From: UBA1422 sp963676385
GTDB lineage: Bacteria > Bacillota > Clostridia > Peptostreptococcales > Anaerovoracaceae
NCBI GenBank assembly: GCA_963676385.2
Contig: CAXXMM010000009.1
Location: forward strand, 1-64,000
Direction: 5' to 3'
DNA: 64,000 nt
The notes under the pieces were generated by a model. The model saw only the letters and a program-made list of their open reading frames with translations. It was not told the DNA's origin and did no database searches. Both the position numbers and the translations under genes were made by a program. Shown one piece after another: positions 26,653-35,539 of this stretch (positions within the stretch are counted from its first letter, which is position 1; each line of letters begins with the position of its first letter).

Positions 26653-27900
26653 TTTATCTGAGTCCAAAAGAACCAAAGTCGGTCTTACTTCCTCATCTAC
26701 TGTTGCCTTGGTGATAATGCACTTCTGAACATCTTTACGAGATGGAATCTCATACATAATGTCCGTCATGATGGTCTCCATAATGTTTCGAAGGCCTCTC
26801 GCGCCAGTCTTCTTTTCCAACGCTTTGGAAGCAATTCTTCGAATAGCTTCATCTTCAATTTCCAGTTCCACATTATCCATGGAAAAAAGTTTTTTGTACT
26901 GCTTCAATAACGCATTTTTAGGCTTTGTGATAATCTCCACTAATGCATCCTCTGAGAGAGGCTCCAAGGTGACGATAACCGGCAACCGCCCTATAAACTC
27001 TGGAATCAGGCCATATCTCAACAAGTCTTCCGGCTGTACGGTTTTGAGGGATATGGGAATATCCTTTTGGATTTTCTCCGCCGGTGCATTAAATCCAATC
27101 ACCTTTTCCCCCATACGTTTTCGAATGATTTTTTCTAGCCCGTCAAATGCACCACCACAGATAAACATCACATTGGTGGTGTCAAATTGTATAAACTCCT
27201 GATGAGGATGTTTTCTCCCTCCCTGTGGGGGGACATTGGCAACTGTGCCTTCCAATATTTTGAGGAGTGCCTGTTGGACACCCTCTCCGCTTACATCTCT
27301 GGTAATAGAAGGGTTATCGGATTTTTTTGAAATTTTGTCAATCTCATCTACATAGATAATCCCCCGCTGTGCCTTCTCCAAATCGTAATCCGCAGATTGC
27401 AGTAGTCGCAACAAAATATTCTCTACGTCTTCTCCTACATATCCGGCTTCTGTCAAGGCTGTAGCATCGGCTATGGCAAAGGGAACCTGCAAGATTTTTG
27501 CTAAGGTCTGAGCCAGTAATGTCTTTCCGGAGCCAGTAGGACCAATCATCACAATATTACTTTTCTGAAGTTCTACCCCATCCTGCTGGGTGGTTGTTAT
27601 GCTTTTTACCCTCTTGTAATGATTGTATACTGCCACACTAAGCGCTTTTTTTGCATCATCTTGCCCTATCACATATTCGGACAGCGCTTTTGCCAGTTCC
27701 CGTGGAGTGGGCAGAACAAATTCAGCATCCACGTCGGGAGTTGTGGGTTCTTCCAAACCCTCCCGAATAATATCCATGCATAGGTCAACACATTCGTTGC
27801 AAATATACACTTCCGGTCCTGCCACCAGGCGTTTCACCTGGCTTTGAGGCCTGCCACAGAATGAGCATTTTATTTCATTGTTTTCATCGAATTTGGTCAT
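26638..27900 (-). CDS. clpX: Clp protease ATP-binding subunit ClpX
   Basis: A 420-residue AAA+ unfoldase that feeds ClpP. The N-terminal C4 zinc finger (CSFCGRPQ and CNECVDLC), Walker A GPTGSGKTLLA, Walker B IIYVDEIDK, the pore loop GYVGED, sensor and box VII regions and the ClpP-binding IGF-type loop (KVIGFNAP) are present. Standard substrates include ssrA-tagged proteins, and ssrA with smpB lies 12 kb away in this window. Confidence 0.97.
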   Translation of the reverse strand: MTKFDENNEIKCSFCGRPQSQVKRLVAGPEVYICNECVDLCMDIIREGLEEPTTPDVDAEFVLPTPRELAKALSEYVIGQDDAKKALSVAVYNHYKRVKSITTTQQDGVELQKSNIVMIGPTGSGKTLLAQTLAKILQVPFAIADATALTEAGYVGEDVENILLRLLQSADYDLEKAQRGIIYVDEIDKISKKSDNPSITRDVSGEGVQQALLKILEGTVANVPPQGGRKHPHQEFIQFDTTNVMFICGGAFDGLEKIIRKRMGEKVIGFNAPAEKIQKDIPISLKTVQPEDLLRYGLIPEFIGRLPVIVTLEPLSEDALVEIITKPKNALLKQYKKLFSMDNVELEIEDEAIRRIASKALEKKTGARGLRNIMETIMTDIMYEIPSRKDVQKCIITKATVDEEVRPTLVLLDSDKKAAS

Positions 27901-27918
27901 AAGGTTTGTTTTCTCCTG

Positions 27919-28500
27919 TTATCGGGAAGTAATGACTTTGTCAATCAAGCCATAGGCAGCAGCCTCTTGGGCGCTCATAAAGTTGTCCCGATCCGTATCT
28001 TTTTCTATGGTAGAAAGAGGTTGCCCTGTATTTTTACTTAAAATAACATTCAACTTCTCTCTGGTTTTAATAATCCATTCTGCATGGATTTTGATATCTT
28101 CTGCCTGCCCATGAATCCCACCCAATGGTTGGTGAATCATAATTTCTGCATTGGGTAAAGCGAACCGTTTGCCCTGTGCTCCTGAAGACAAAAGAAAAGC
28201 ACCCATGCTGGCGGCCATGCCCACACAAATGGTGGATATATCCGGTTTTACATATTGCATGGTATCATAAATAGCCATGCCTGCCGTCACCGACCCTCCA
28301 GGACTGTTAATGTAAATGCATATGTCCTTATCCGGATCTTCTGCTGCCAAAAACAGAATTTGGGCTACCACCAAACTTGCAATATGCTCATCAATGGCTT
28401 CACCAATGAATATAATGCGATCCTTTAGCAGTCTGGAATAAATGTCGTAAGACCGTTCACCCCGTCCATCCTGTTCAATTACATATGGAATTAAAGCCAT
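27919..28500 (-). CDS. clpP: ATP-dependent Clp protease proteolytic subunit ClpP
   Basis: A 193-residue serine protease. The catalytic serine is in CVGMAASMGAFLL, histidine in EIMIHQPLGG and aspartate in the DTDRDNFMSA segment. It forms tetradecamers capped by ClpX. It lies 18 nt upstream of clpX and follows tig by 35 nt, the frequent tig-clpP-clpX order. Confidence 0.97.
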   Translation of the reverse strand: MALIPYVIEQDGRGERSYDIYSRLLKDRIIFIGEAIDEHIASLVVAQILFLAAEDPDKDICIYINSPGGSVTAGMAIYDTMQYVKPDISTICVGMAASMGAFLLSSGAQGKRFALPNAEIMIHQPLGGIHGQAEDIKIHAEWIIKTREKLNVILSKNTGQPLSTIEKDTDRDNFMSAQEAAAYGLIDKVITSR

Positions 28501-28535
28501 ATTGCTTCTCCTTTTTGTTGTATCTTGTCAATCCT

Positions 28536-29819
28536 CTATTTGATGATTGCTTTGTCGTAAATAAAGTCCATGGCTTTTCTCATTTTAATATCCTTTTCAA
28601 GGAACGCCATGTTTTCTGCTCCAAGCATTTCTTTGATTTTGGCCGGCTCAATTTTGTATTGAGCAGCCATCATATCCACTTCTGCATCTAATTCTTCCGG
28701 CTGGACAGTAATTCCCTCTGCCGTTGCAACAGCAGTAACAATCATTCGGGTCTTTACCTTGCGATACGCATCGTCTCTCAGTTCTTTTCTGAACTCTGCA
28801 GGGTCTTTTTGGAGATACTCAAAATACTTTTCTAAATCCAGGCCCTGGGATCGCAATTGCTGGTCAAATTCTTGCATCATAGAGGTGATTTCATCCTCTA
28901 CTAAAACTTCCGGTATATCAATTTCGTTGGCTTCGTACACTTTGGCCAGAACAGAGTCTTTCATCTTAAGAAGCGCCTGTTCCTCTTTGCTTGCTTGTAG
29001 CTTTACCTTGGTGTCTGCCTTCAAATCTGCCAGCGTATCAAATTCGCTTACGTCCTTTGCAAAATCATCGTCCAATTCAGGCTTTTCTTCCGTTTTGATT
29101 TCTTGAACCTGACACTTAAAGATAGCTTCTTTCCCTGCCAGTTCTTCGGCGTGATACTCTTCCGGGAAGGTTACCTTTACATCTCGATCTTCATTAACGC
29201 AGATGCCAATCAACTGTTCTTCAAACCCGGGGATGAAGCTATTGGATCCTAATTTCAGAGGATGCTGTTCTGCTGTACCCCCCTCAAACTGATGGTCTCC
29301 CACAAATCCCTTATAGTTTAACAATACTGTATCTCCACTTTCGGCAGGACGGTCAATCGCTACCATTCGTGCATTGCGCTGCTGTAATTTTTCCATCTCT
29401 GCATCCACATCTGCGTCCAATACTTCTACATTAATTTTTTCTGATTTTACGCCAACGTAGTCTTTCACTTCAATTACAGGATATACATCCACAGCAACAG
29501 TAATGGTAAAACCCTTGCCTTTTTCTACTTCACCAAAGTCTACGGAAGGTCTGTCAATAACCTCAAGGTTCAGTTCTTCGGCGGCTTTGGGATAGGCATC
29601 ATTAATCATGGTATTAATAGCACCTTCCAAAAAAATCCCCTCACCAAAATGCTTCTCTAGAATGCTGCGGGGTGCCTTTCCTTTTCGGAATCCATCTATC
29701 TGATACTTATCTTTGGTTTCCTGGTATTCTTTGATAATTGCTTGTTCCAGTTCTTCGGCAGTGAATTCAATGCTGAATTTTGCGTTGTTTTTCTCTTTTG
29801 AAATAAATGTTGCTTTCAT
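28536..29819 (-). CDS. tig: Trigger factor (ribosome-associated chaperone)
   Basis: A 427-residue chaperone with an N-terminal ribosome-binding domain (GFRKGKAPRSILEKHFG loop), a central FKBP-type PPIase domain (GDTVLLNYKGFVGDHQFEGG) and a C-terminal substrate-binding domain. The start at 29819 has AAGGAG 9 nt upstream and matches family N-termini; an ATG 18 nt further upstream would add six residues. Confidence 0.96.
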   Translation of the reverse strand: MKATFISKEKNNAKFSIEFTAEELEQAIIKEYQETKDKYQIDGFRKGKAPRSILEKHFGEGIFLEGAINTMINDAYPKAAEELNLEVIDRPSVDFGEVEKGKGFTITVAVDVYPVIEVKDYVGVKSEKINVEVLDADVDAEMEKLQQRNARMVAIDRPAESGDTVLLNYKGFVGDHQFEGGTAEQHPLKLGSNSFIPGFEEQLIGICVNEDRDVKVTFPEEYHAEELAGKEAIFKCQVQEIKTEEKPELDDDFAKDVSEFDTLADLKADTKVKLQASKEEQALLKMKDSVLAKVYEANEIDIPEVLVEDEITSMMQEFDQQLRSQGLDLEKYFEYLQKDPAEFRKELRDDAYRKVKTRMIVTAVATAEGITVQPEELDAEVDMMAAQYKIEPAKIKEMLGAENMAFLEKDIKMRKAMDFIYDKAIIK

Positions 29820-29845
29820 GTATTTAATCTCCTTCAAATAATGTG

Positions 29846-30472
29846 CTAAATTTTTCCAAGCAGGGCTAAGCCCCGTGCGAATTTACTTCTTGTTTCCGGC
29901 ATTAATTCATATTTCTGGGACAATCGTTCACCTATTGTGACCAGTCCCTCCTCTTTGCCGGAATATAATTCAATCTCTGCTTCACGAATCGGACAAGTTC
30001 CTTTTTCGGTAATGACAAACCCTGAATCCAAGGCTATTTCCAAAATGGCCTGATTTGTATCTACCCTGACCTTTCGTCTTGAAACATGAACTTCCATGAA
30101 TCCATGAAGCTGTTTTTCCCCAATTAGTGCTAACAGTTCTGCACCAATATCGCTTTGAGAAAAGACTGTTGGATCGGGGTCAATCTGGCAGGCGTCTTCC
30201 CCTAAATTGATATTCAGTTCTTCTCGGGTATGAAGGGGGCCTACGGTTTTGCCATTCCACTTTAGCGTGGCAATCATCCTGCTTCCTTCATTCCTGATTC
30301 GATATGCGATGTCATGTTTCAGCAAGTCAAATTCCACTGTATCAAAGTAGATGGCCTTCAGTTCTTCATTGGAGCGAGATCCGTTTTCTTCCATCTCCTT
30401 GATCTCTTCATCCTCCCAAATGGCGTTGACAATTTCGTCGGTGCCAATGGAGTACTTCAGTTCTATTTCCAT
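29846..30472 (-). CDS. CYTH domain protein
   Basis: A 208-residue triphosphate tunnel protein. The N-terminal MEIELKYS is the diagnostic ExExK motif, and the rest shows alternating charged beta strands (AYRIRNEGSRMIATLKWNG, EIALDSGFV, EAEIELYSG) that would line the tunnel, ending SKFARGLALLG. CYTH proteins hydrolyse inorganic or thiamine triphosphate or act as class IV adenylate cyclases; the exact substrate is unclear. The start at 30472 has AAAGGAG upstream; the longer reading frame crosses the promoter. It appears to be the first gene of the tig-clpP-clpX run. Confidence 0.8.
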   Translation of the reverse strand: MEIELKYSIGTDEIVNAIWEDEEIKEMEENGSRSNEELKAIYFDTVEFDLLKHDIAYRIRNEGSRMIATLKWNGKTVGPLHTREELNINLGEDACQIDPDPTVFSQSDIGAELLALIGEKQLHGFMEVHVSRRKVRVDTNQAILEIALDSGFVITEKGTCPIREAEIELYSGKEEGLVTIGERLSQKYELMPETRSKFARGLALLGKI

Positions 30473-30503
30473 AGAGCTCCTTTCTTTCGTTGCGAACTCA
30501 AAT

Positions 30504-30532
30504 ATTTTACCATTAATGCACAAATAATACAA
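30504..30532 (-). promoter_or_regulatory. Candidate promoter for CYTH-tig-clpP run
   Basis: Minus-strand TTGTAT (30532 to 30527), 17-bp spacer, TAAAAT (30509 to 30504), the latter preceded by TGG (extended -10). It lies about 30 nt upstream of the CYTH start. No CIRCE or CtsR-like operator was seen. Confidence 0.5.
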
Positions 30533-30570
30533 GCAAAAACCCCAAGTCAACCCCTTGATTTCAGGTTCTG

Positions 30571-30619
30571 AAAGAAAAAACAGCACATACTTCAAGATGT
30601 CTCCTGTGTAAATGCTGTT
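30571..30619 (-). terminator. Terminator after arcC
   Basis: On the minus strand AACAGCA and TGCTGTT pair across a 27-nt loop, followed directly by a T run (TTTTTTCTTTC). It lies about 40 nt after arcC and insulates the CYTH-tig promoter. Confidence 0.7.
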
Positions 30620-30659
30620 AATCTTTTATGCTTACTTTGAACAATACAGGAATTTCCTT

Positions 30660-31607
30660 TTATTCGAAAGTCATTACTGTTCCTGTTTGACCTTTTAGTG
30701 CCAAAACTGCTTTGTCCAAAGATGTAATAATTGCCTTTTTATCCGGATTATTTTCGAGGAATTTCATGGCAGCCTGAACCTTTGGGAGCATACTACCTGG
30801 GGCAAACTGTCCATCAGCCACATGCTTTCTTGCTTCAGCAAGATTCATATGGGAGATATCCTCTTGGTTGGGTTTGTTATAGTTGACGGCAACTTTTTCT
30901 ACTTCAGTTAGAATCATCAACACGTCAGCATCCACGCTGTCAGCCAACAGGCTTGCCGCGAAGTCCTTGTCGATGACTGCAGCGACTCCCTCTAGTTTCC
31001 CATCCTCATATTCGATGACAGGAATTCCACCGCCTCCGCAACTTACCACAACCGTTGTGTCCCACAAGGTATTCACTGCACCTAATTCAACAATTTTCCT
31101 TGGAATAGGCGATGCAACCACCCGTCTCCATCCTCGACCGGCATCCTCTTTCATGGTATAACCTTTTTCTTCGGCAATGGCCTTGGCCTCAGCTTCTGAA
31201 TAAAAGAGTCCGATGGGTTTGGTAGGATTTTGAAAGCCCGGATCCTGTGCATCTACAACCACTTGGGTCACAATGGTGGCAACAGGAATATCTCGTCCTC
31301 GTTTTCGGAGAGCATATTTGATGCTTTGCTCCAAATGGTAACCAATATATCCCTGAGACATTGCACCGCAAACATCAAAAGGCATAGCCGGTGTAACTTC
31401 CTTGGCTGTTTCGGTGGCCAATAGAATCCTGCCAACTTGCGGGCCATTTCCGTGTACAATCCCCAATTCATAACCCATACAGCTGATGTCAGCAATATGT
31501 TCGCTGGTTCTCCGGACAACTTCCAGCTGTGCCTCTGCCGTGGCAGGGCCGGCGCCGGATTGAAGGGCATTTCCGCCCAGTGCAACAATAATTCTTGGTG
31601 CGCTCAT
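30660..31607 (-). CDS. arcC: Carbamate kinase
   Basis: A 315-residue amino-acid-kinase-fold enzyme that makes ATP from carbamoyl phosphate and ADP, the energy-yielding last step of the arginine deiminase pathway. VALGGNALQ at the N-terminus, VHGNGPQVG, VVSCGGGGIPV and the C-terminal APGSMLPKVQAA motif are typical. It is the last gene of arcB-arcA-arcC. Confidence 0.97.
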   Translation of the reverse strand: MSAPRIIVALGGNALQSGAGPATAEAQLEVVRRTSEHIADISCMGYELGIVHGNGPQVGRILLATETAKEVTPAMPFDVCGAMSQGYIGYHLEQSIKYALRKRGRDIPVATIVTQVVVDAQDPGFQNPTKPIGLFYSEAEAKAIAEEKGYTMKEDAGRGWRRVVASPIPRKIVELGAVNTLWDTTVVVSCGGGGIPVIEYEDGKLEGVAAVIDKDFAASLLADSVDADVLMILTEVEKVAVNYNKPNQEDISHMNLAEARKHVADGQFAPGSMLPKVQAAMKFLENNPDKKAIITSLDKAVLALKGQTGTVMTFE

Positions 31608-31673
31608 TTATTTCTCCTTCATAATGATTGATTCTTATCACTTTATCGTCCACTGTAAGCCTAGTTTCAAATA

Positions 31674-32894
31674 TTATATGTCTTCTCTGGCTACAGGGCA
31701 GCTCATACATCTGGGACCTCCACGCCCTCTGGAAAGCTCAGAGCTGGGCATGGTAATCACTTTAATCCCTTTCTTATCAAGCAAGTCATTTGTTACGTAA
31801 TTTCTTTCATAAGTAATCACCACACCCGGGGCAATGGCCAAAGTATTGGATCCGTCGTTCCATTGTTCCCGTTGGGCGGCAATTGCATCGTCTCCCCCGC
31901 ATCGAATCAACTCAACGGCAGGTAATTTTAGTTCCCGGCTCAGCACATTTTGAAGACCCTCTTGCAGGCTTTTGAACCGAATTTTTTTATCAGAGCCCAA
32001 AGTGATCTCATAAATCTGAAGGGGACCTTCAATTTCTGGGTGAATTGTAAATTTGTCATAATCCACCATGGTGAATACCGTATCCAAATGCATAAACGCT
32101 CTGGACTTGGGAATATCAAAGACCAATAACTTGTTGAAAGTCGACTTGGTCAGCAAGTTTTCTGCAAATCGTTCAATCCCGCACGCGGTTGTTCGTTCAC
32201 TTAGACCAATGCCTACCACATCTTTTGAAATCACCAGTACATCTCCACCTTCAATGGAATAGTCCTGACAATAGTCATACCATATGTTTGTACCATCCGG
32301 CGCAAAATCCTTGTTATATCGATACATATATTCCAGCAAAAGGGCTTCTCTTCTTCTGGCTCTGGTACTCATATGATGTACATTTAATCCGTCCCCAACA
32401 CAAGCGCCCGGATCCCTTGTAAAATACAGGTTCGGCATCGGGTCTGTATAGTATGGGTATGACGAGGCAATAAAGTCCGCCAAGGAAACCACATGAGATA
32501 TGGTAACATCGCTTTTTTTAATCCCTGCAATCACAGTCTCTACCATTTGCTTTGTTGGTTTTTCCAGTAAGTAATTTGTTAGTGATTCTCGCATTCCTTG
32601 AGACGTTATATTGCTTTCTGTGAGAAATTCGTCAATAAATCGGTTCTTCACGTCCACATCTCGTAAGGCTTTTTCTGTCTCTTCTACATAATAGACAACT
32701 TCCGCACCGTTTTCTGTCAAAAGTTTGGCAAAGATATCGTGCTCATGTTGGGCCACTTTAAGATATGGAATATCATCAAAGAGCAATCTCTCAAAATTTG
32801 CCGGTACTAGGGCTTCAATCTCGTTACCCAACCGATGCAAAAGTACTTTTTTTAACTTACCTATTTCTGAATAGTTGTATATTCCTCCGGACAT
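31674..32894 (-). CDS. arcA: Arginine deiminase
   Basis: A 406-residue guanidino-group hydrolase converting arginine to citrulline and ammonia. The active-site histidine is in FMHLDTVFTMVD, substrate-binding acidic residues in GGDVLVISKDVVGIG and CGGDDAIAAQREQW, and the nucleophile Cys396 in GGPRCMSCP near the C-terminus. It lies between arcB and arcC. Confidence 0.97.
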   Translation of the reverse strand: MSGGIYNYSEIGKLKKVLLHRLGNEIEALVPANFERLLFDDIPYLKVAQHEHDIFAKLLTENGAEVVYYVEETEKALRDVDVKNRFIDEFLTESNITSQGMRESLTNYLLEKPTKQMVETVIAGIKKSDVTISHVVSLADFIASSYPYYTDPMPNLYFTRDPGACVGDGLNVHHMSTRARRREALLLEYMYRYNKDFAPDGTNIWYDYCQDYSIEGGDVLVISKDVVGIGLSERTTACGIERFAENLLTKSTFNKLLVFDIPKSRAFMHLDTVFTMVDYDKFTIHPEIEGPLQIYEITLGSDKKIRFKSLQEGLQNVLSRELKLPAVELIRCGGDDAIAAQREQWNDGSNTLAIAPGVVITYERNYVTNDLLDKKGIKVITMPSSELSRGRGGPRCMSCPVAREDI

Positions 32895-32940
32895 GATGGA
32901 CCTCCTCCCGGTATAAGAAATAATGTTATGTTACGGTTCA

Positions 32941-33936
32941 TTATGCGATGGTCGCAACGATAACAGCCTTTATGGTATGTAGCCTGTTTTCTGCTTCATC
33001 AAAGACTTTGGAATGTCTGCTTCTGAACACTTCATCGGTGACTTCCCGTATGTCATAGCCTTCTTCCTTTTGGGTCTTGGCCATTTTGGTTTCAAAATCA
33101 TGGAAGGATGGCAGGCAATGAAGGAAGATTACATCCTTGTTCCCGGTGGCTTCCAACATTTCTTTGGTAACGCGGTAAGGGGTCAACAGTTTTACTCTTT
33201 CCGGAATCTGCGCCTCTTCTCCCATGGATGCCCAAATGTCTGTGTACAACACGTCCGCATCTTTCAAAATGGCAGAATCTGAAGACACTTCTATGATTGC
33301 CCCTGTTTGGGCGGCCACTTCCTGTACCTTCTTTAGTACGTCTTTATCCAGCTCTGCCGCCAACACGTCCGGGCCGTATGCCACATAGTGCATCCCCATT
33401 TTCGCGCAGCCATACATCCATGCGTAGCTCATGTTGTTTCGAATGTCTCCACAAAAGACAACTTTGACTTTGTTCAATGGCTTGGCTACGTGTTCCTCTA
33501 TGGTCAATAAGTCCGCCAAAATCTGGGTGGGATGGTCAATATCCGTCAATCCGTTCCACACAGGCACCCCGGCAAATTTAGCCAGGTTCTCAACCACACT
33601 TTGCTCATATCCACGATATTCGATACCATCAAAGAATCTTCCCAGCACTTTTGCCGTATCTTCCAAGGATTCTTTTTTGCCCATCTGCGAGCTGCCGCTA
33701 TCCAGGAAAGTGACGTGGGCTCCTTCATCCAGACAAGCCACCTCAAAGGCGCATCGTGTTCTGGTGGAAGTCTTTTCGAACAACAAAACCACATTCTTTC
33801 CCTTCAATACTTCGTCATGGATTCCTGCACGTTTTTTGTCTTTTAAATTATGGGCCAGATCCAGCATGTATCGGATCTCTTCCGGACTAAAGTCCATCAG
33901 GGTTAAAAAACTTCTTCCTTTTAAATTTACTGCCAT
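32941..33936 (-). CDS. arcB: Ornithine carbamoyltransferase (probably catabolic)
   Basis: A 331-residue enzyme. Carbamoyl-phosphate binding STRTRCAFE, the HPTQ motif (DIDHPTQILADL) and the ornithine-binding FLHCLPSFHD are present. In this operon it would run in the phosphorolysis direction, giving ornithine and carbamoyl phosphate from citrulline; sequence alone does not prove direction. The first gene of arcBAC, with AAAGGAGGATTCTATA before the ATG. No ArcD antiporter gene is in the window. Confidence 0.96.
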   Translation of the reverse strand: MAVNLKGRSFLTLMDFSPEEIRYMLDLAHNLKDKKRAGIHDEVLKGKNVVLLFEKTSTRTRCAFEVACLDEGAHVTFLDSGSSQMGKKESLEDTAKVLGRFFDGIEYRGYEQSVVENLAKFAGVPVWNGLTDIDHPTQILADLLTIEEHVAKPLNKVKVVFCGDIRNNMSYAWMYGCAKMGMHYVAYGPDVLAAELDKDVLKKVQEVAAQTGAIIEVSSDSAILKDADVLYTDIWASMGEEAQIPERVKLLTPYRVTKEMLEATGNKDVIFLHCLPSFHDFETKMAKTQKEEGYDIREVTDEVFRSRHSKVFDEAENRLHTIKAVIVATIA

Positions 33937-33957
33937 TATAGAATCCTCCTTTTTTCA

Positions 33958-33985
33958 TTTATAATCGGCAAGGTATATAAATCAA
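33958..33985 (-). promoter_or_regulatory. Candidate arcBAC promoter
   Basis: Minus-strand TTGATT (33985 to 33980), 16-bp spacer, TATAAA (33963 to 33958), about 22 nt before the arcB start. Direct repeats at 34039-34071 lie 54-86 bp upstream of the -35. Confidence 0.45.
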
Positions 33986-34038
33986 TTCAATTATTCCTAC
34001 TAACAACTCCATCATACTCCAAAAAAAGGAAAATAAAA

Positions 34039-34071
34039 GTGCCAGTAATAATATTTTTCAATGTGCCAGTA
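34039..34071. repeat. Direct repeat pair GTGCCAGTA upstream of arcB
   Basis: Two exact 9-bp copies (34039-34047 and 34063-34071) start 24 bp apart, between the end of the MocR gene and the arcB promoter; one copy covers the last MocR codons. MocR/GabR regulators often bind paired direct repeats, so these are candidate binding sites. Confidence 0.4.
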
Positions 34072-35539
34072 TATATTCATATAATATGGCCATTCCACGG
34101 TCAATTTGCTCTGCTGTGGGATAGGAAAAATTTAGTCGAATGTAAGCATTCCCCAGCATTTTTTCTACATAAAATGCATTTCCCGGCACAAAGGAGACGC
34201 CACTTTGTTCCATGGCCCGGAAAAGTTGCTTCATGTCTAAATCCGTGGGCATTTGACACCAAACATAAACACCCCCCTCCGGCTTCCTGTAGGTAACGCC
34301 TCTGATTTTCATTCGATCCAGCCAGCCACACATGCGGTCTCGTTTTTTTCGATATTCTTCCTGAAACAACTGCAGTTTTTGGTAATACAAATTGGTTTCA
34401 AAAGATTGAGCCAATAATTTCTGAGAAAGCCAATCTAAAGAAATCAGTCGAACCGACACCAAATTTGACAAGCTGTCCACAAGTCGTTTCGGCCCGGAAA
34501 CAAAGGCAATGCTTACCCCTGGAACAAAGGTAAGGGCAAAAGAAAAAATATAGATTACATTATTTCCCCTATCCAGTGCTTTTAACCTAGGGAGAATAGG
34601 TCCATCATAATGTAAATCAGAGGCAGCATCCTCTTCAATCAACGGCACTCGATATTGATATGACAAAGCAAGAAGCTGTTTGCGACGCTCCAAAGACAAA
34701 CAAGTTCCGGTGGGATCCTGATAACTGGAATTAATATAGATGAACCTAGGATGGTGTTTTTCAATGAGCGGCGCCAATCGATCGCAGATCATTCCATTTT
34801 CATCCATTGGCACGGTGATGATCTTCCCTCCCGCCAATTTAATGGTTCGAAACACATCGGGAGAAAGGGGTTCTTCCGCCAAAACCACCTCTCCCGGCTT
34901 CAGGAGCAAAGTAACAAGGAAATCCAATGCTTGGTTCATTTCAGAAAGCACCTGAATTCCAGCCGGCGTTGCATCAATACCTTTGCCGTGAAGAAAGGCA
35001 GAAAGATGCCGCCGCAAGGTCAAATCTCCTGCATAAGGTGTATAAAAATAGGACGTTCCTCTGCTATGGGAAAGAATCTGATGAATGCTTGTAGCAATGT
35101 CTTTTTTTTGATAGATGGTGGGAGAAGAAATCCCACCGGCAAAGGAAATGGATCCCGCATCGTAGGATTTGGAATACAAATCATCAAAGGCACTTTCCAA
35201 ATTAAGGTATTCTTCTTTGATAACGGATTCCCAATGAATCCCCTTTGGCTTGTATGAAGTGGATGTCTTTGATTTCATGTTGTCCTTGGAGCCTTGCTCA
35301 GAAGCGAATTGTACTCGATATCCAATCCCCTGGGCAGAATTGATAAAGCCCTCTGACTTCAATTCATTATAAGCTTTTGTGATGGTGTTTCGATGGACGC
35401 CAATCAGGGTAGCCATCTCTCGCTCGGATGGCAAAACAAAGCCATCCATCATCTCTCCTTCTAAAATCTTTTTCTTGATGATTGCAGAAATTTGGAGGTA
35501 ATATGGTGTTTTGTCGGCTTTGTCAATTGGAATATACAT
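34058..35539 (-). CDS. MocR/GabR-type PLP-dependent transcriptional regulator
   Basis: A 493-residue protein with an N-terminal GntR winged helix (about residues 1-80; LPSEREMATLIGVHRNTITKAYNEL) joined to a fold-type I aminotransferase-like domain (ASDLHYDGPILPRL, with YIFSFALTFVPGVSIAFV at the usual PLP-lysine region). In that region the expected SFSKxLxPGLR pattern reads SFALTFVPGVS, so the position of the PLP lysine is unclear and should be checked. The ATG overlaps the upstream stop as TAATG. It may regulate the downstream arc genes, but its ligand is unknown. Confidence 0.88.
   Translation of the reverse strand: MYIPIDKADKTPYYLQISAIIKKKILEGEMMDGFVLPSEREMATLIGVHRNTITKAYNELKSEGFINSAQGIGYRVQFASEQGSKDNMKSKTSTSYKPKGIHWESVIKEEYLNLESAFDDLYSKSYDAGSISFAGGISSPTIYQKKDIATSIHQILSHSRGTSYFYTPYAGDLTLRRHLSAFLHGKGIDATPAGIQVLSEMNQALDFLVTLLLKPGEVVLAEEPLSPDVFRTIKLAGGKIITVPMDENGMICDRLAPLIEKHHPRFIYINSSYQDPTGTCLSLERRKQLLALSYQYRVPLIEEDAASDLHYDGPILPRLKALDRGNNVIYIFSFALTFVPGVSIAFVSGPKRLVDSLSNLVSVRLISLDWLSQKLLAQSFETNLYYQKLQLFQEEYRKKRDRMCGWLDRMKIRGVTYRKPEGGVYVWCQMPTDLDMKQLFRAMEQSGVSFVPGNAFYVEKMLGNAYIRLNFSYPTAEQIDRGMAILYEYILAH

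Noticed and set aside
33431..33964. 178-codon plus-strand frame opposite arcB
   Set aside because: Antisense to arcB over almost its full length, no RBS and no recognisable domain.
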